The translations under genes were made by a program, and so were the position numbers. A stretch of 7,321 nt of DNA from contig JAEXGM010000086.1 of assembly GCA_023450835.1 (NCBI GenBank), positions 1 through 7,321 on the forward strand, written 5' to 3'. The DNA comes from Bacillota bacterium. Its GTDB lineage: Bacteria; Bacillota; Clostridia; Lachnospirales; Lachnospiraceae. Shown piece after piece: positions 6,021-7,321 of the stretch. Positions within the stretch are counted from its first letter, which is position 1. Every line of letters starts with the position of its first letter. The notes beneath the pieces were generated by a model, which saw only the letters and a program-made list of their open reading frames with translations, was not told the DNA's origin and searched no databases.

Positions 6021-7321
6021 GTGGATAAGGAAATGGTAATTGTCCTTGATTTTGGCGGACAGTATAATCAGCTCATTGCAAGAAGAGTAAGAGAATGTAA
6101 TGTTTACTGTGAAGTACTGCCCTACAATACAAGTATTGAAAAAATTAAGGAAATAGCACCCAAAGGTATTATTTTTACAGGAGGTCCTGCCAGTGTATAT
6201 GCGGAGGATGCGCCTCACTGTGAGAAGGAAATCTTTGATCTTGGGATACCGGTACTTGGCATCTGCTACGGCTGCCAGTTAATGACACATTTACTTGGCG
6301 GTAAGGTAACCAGTGCAACGGTAAGAGAATATGGAAAGACAGAAGTAACCGTCAATGCAAAATCCCTGCTATTTAAAGGAGTTACCGAAACCTCAGTCTG
6401 CTGGATGAGCCATACCGATTATGTAGAAAAACTTCCGGAAGGCTTTGAAGTCACAGCAACTTCTGCTTCCTGTCCTGCAGCAGGTCTTGAAATGCCTGAG
6501 AAAAAACTCTATGGAGTACAGTTCCACCCGGAGGTAGTTCATACCCAGGAAGGTACCAAGATGCTCCATAATTTCCTCTATGAAGTATGTAACTGTTCAG
6601 GAGATTGGAAGATGGATTCCTTCACAGAGCAGTCCATAAAGAAGCTGAAAGAAAAAATCGGTGATAAAAAAGTACTCTGTGCCCTGTCCGGCGGTGTAGA
6701 TTCCTCCGTAGCGGCCGTTATGATAAGCAAAGCCGTAGGCAGGCAATTAACCTGTATCTTTGTAGATCATGGCTTACTTCGTAAAAATGAAGGCGATGAA
6801 GTAGAAAAAATCTTTACAGAACAGTTTGATGTGAACTTCGTAAGAGTAAATGCCCAGCAGAGATTTTATGATAAATTAGCCGGAGTAGCCGAACCGGAAG
6901 CAAAGAGAAAAATCATTGGTGAAGAATTCATCCGTGTATTTGAAGAAGAAGCGAAGAAAATCGGAGTTGTTGATTTCCTGGTACAGGGAACCATCTATCC
7001 TGATGTAATCGAAAGCGGACTTGGCAAATCAGCCGTTATCAAGAGCCACCACAATGTAGGCGGCCTTCCTGACTATGTAGATTTTAAGGAAATCATCGAG
7101 CCGTTAAGAGACTTATTTAAAGACGAAGTACGTAGAGCCGGACTGGAACTTGGAATCCCTGAGAAACTTGTATTCAGACAACCTTTCCCCGGACCTGGTC
7201 TTGCTATCCGTATCATCGGAGATATAACAGAAGAAAAGGTTAAGATCGTTCAGGAAGCTGACGCCATCTACCGTGAAGAGATTGCCAATGCCGGTCTTGA
7301 CAGAAGTGTCGGTCAGTATTT
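6021..7321 (+). CDS. guaA: GMP synthase (glutamine-hydrolysing), 3'-truncated by the window edge
   Basis: GuaA converts XMP, ATP and glutamine to GMP, the last step of de novo guanine nucleotide synthesis, in the cytoplasm. From GTG at 6021 the frame is open to the window end: 433 full codons of an expected 510-525, so roughly 80 C-terminal residues are missing. The N-terminal class I glutamine amidotransferase domain (about 1-190) shows LDFGGQYNQLIARRVRE, the oxyanion-loop region TGGPASVY, nucleophile C82 in GICYGCQ, and the triad partners H169 and E171 in QFHPEV. The ATP pyrophosphatase domain (about 200-380) has the PP-loop SGGVDSS (223-229), QGTIYPDVIESG and KSHHNVGGLP (341-350). The dimerisation domain begins at FRQPFPGPGLAIRI (385 onward). 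All catalytic residues within view are present. Its own strong promoter and consensus ribosome site precede it. Confidence 0.98.
   Translation, partial: MDKEMVIVLDFGGQYNQLIARRVRECNVYCEVLPYNTSIEKIKEIAPKGIIFTGGPASVYAEDAPHCEKEIFDLGIPVLGICYGCQLMTHLLGGKVTSATVREYGKTEVTVNAKSLLFKGVTETSVCWMSHTDYVEKLPEGFEVTATSASCPAAGLEMPEKKLYGVQFHPEVVHTQEGTKMLHNFLYEVCNCSGDWKMDSFTEQSIKKLKEKIGDKKVLCALSGGVDSSVAAVMISKAVGRQLTCIFVDHGLLRKNEGDEVEKIFTEQFDVNFVRVNAQQRFYDKLAGVAEPEAKRKIIGEEFIRVFEEEAKKIGVVDFLVQGTIYPDVIESGLGKSAVIKSHHNVGGLPDYVDFKEIIEPLRDLFKDEVRRAGLELGIPEKLVFRQPFPGPGLAIRIIGDITEEKVKIVQEADAIYREEIANAGLDRSVGQY

Noticed and set aside
5275..6218. Minus-strand open frames opposite the HD gene (5275-5460) and the guaA start (5973-6218)
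   Set aside because: Both are antisense to strongly conserved genes, and their products look like low-quality antisense translation. The second also runs through the guaA ribosome site and leader.

Overview
The window carries four plus-strand housekeeping genes of a low-GC, Gram-positive anaerobe. The order is uvrB (5' end cut off), uvrA, a YfbR-type HD-domain 5'-nucleotidase, and guaA (3' end cut off). Protein wording, codon use, AT-rich spacers, strong Shine-Dalgarno sites and TTG/GTG starts point to Clostridia, most likely Lachnospiraceae. That placement is an inference from sequence style, not from a search.

Layout. Bases 1-1790 encode the last 595 residues of UvrB; about 65-70 N-terminal residues, with the Walker A loop, lie upstream of the window. 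Bases 1791-2233 are a 443-bp gene-free, AT-rich spacer. It holds an AU-rich inverted repeat, a good extended -10 promoter candidate for uvrA, a small palindrome, and a six-copy, 14-bp degenerate tandem repeat. Bases 2234-5086 encode complete UvrA (950 aa). Bases 5087-5267 hold a degenerate 30-bp duplication and a strong hairpin whose U-tract lies on the minus strand. Bases 5268-5855 encode the HD nucleotidase from a TTG start. Bases 5856-6020 contain a near-consensus promoter and a leader of about 94 nt. Bases 6021-7321 encode the first 433 codons of GuaA from a GTG start.

How the genes fit together. UvrA and UvrB find and verify DNA damage in nucleotide excision repair. The HD nucleotidase is expected to dephosphorylate deoxynucleoside monophosphates, and GuaA makes GMP from XMP. 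The right half therefore concerns nucleotide pools and the left half DNA repair. The promoters suggest separate transcription units rather than one operon, at least for guaA and probably for uvrA.

I see no phage, transposon, CRISPR, toxin-antitoxin or defence genes, and no evidence of a new multi-gene system. The most unusual content is the repeat-rich non-coding DNA on either side of uvrA, above all the 14-bp array in the uvrA leader.
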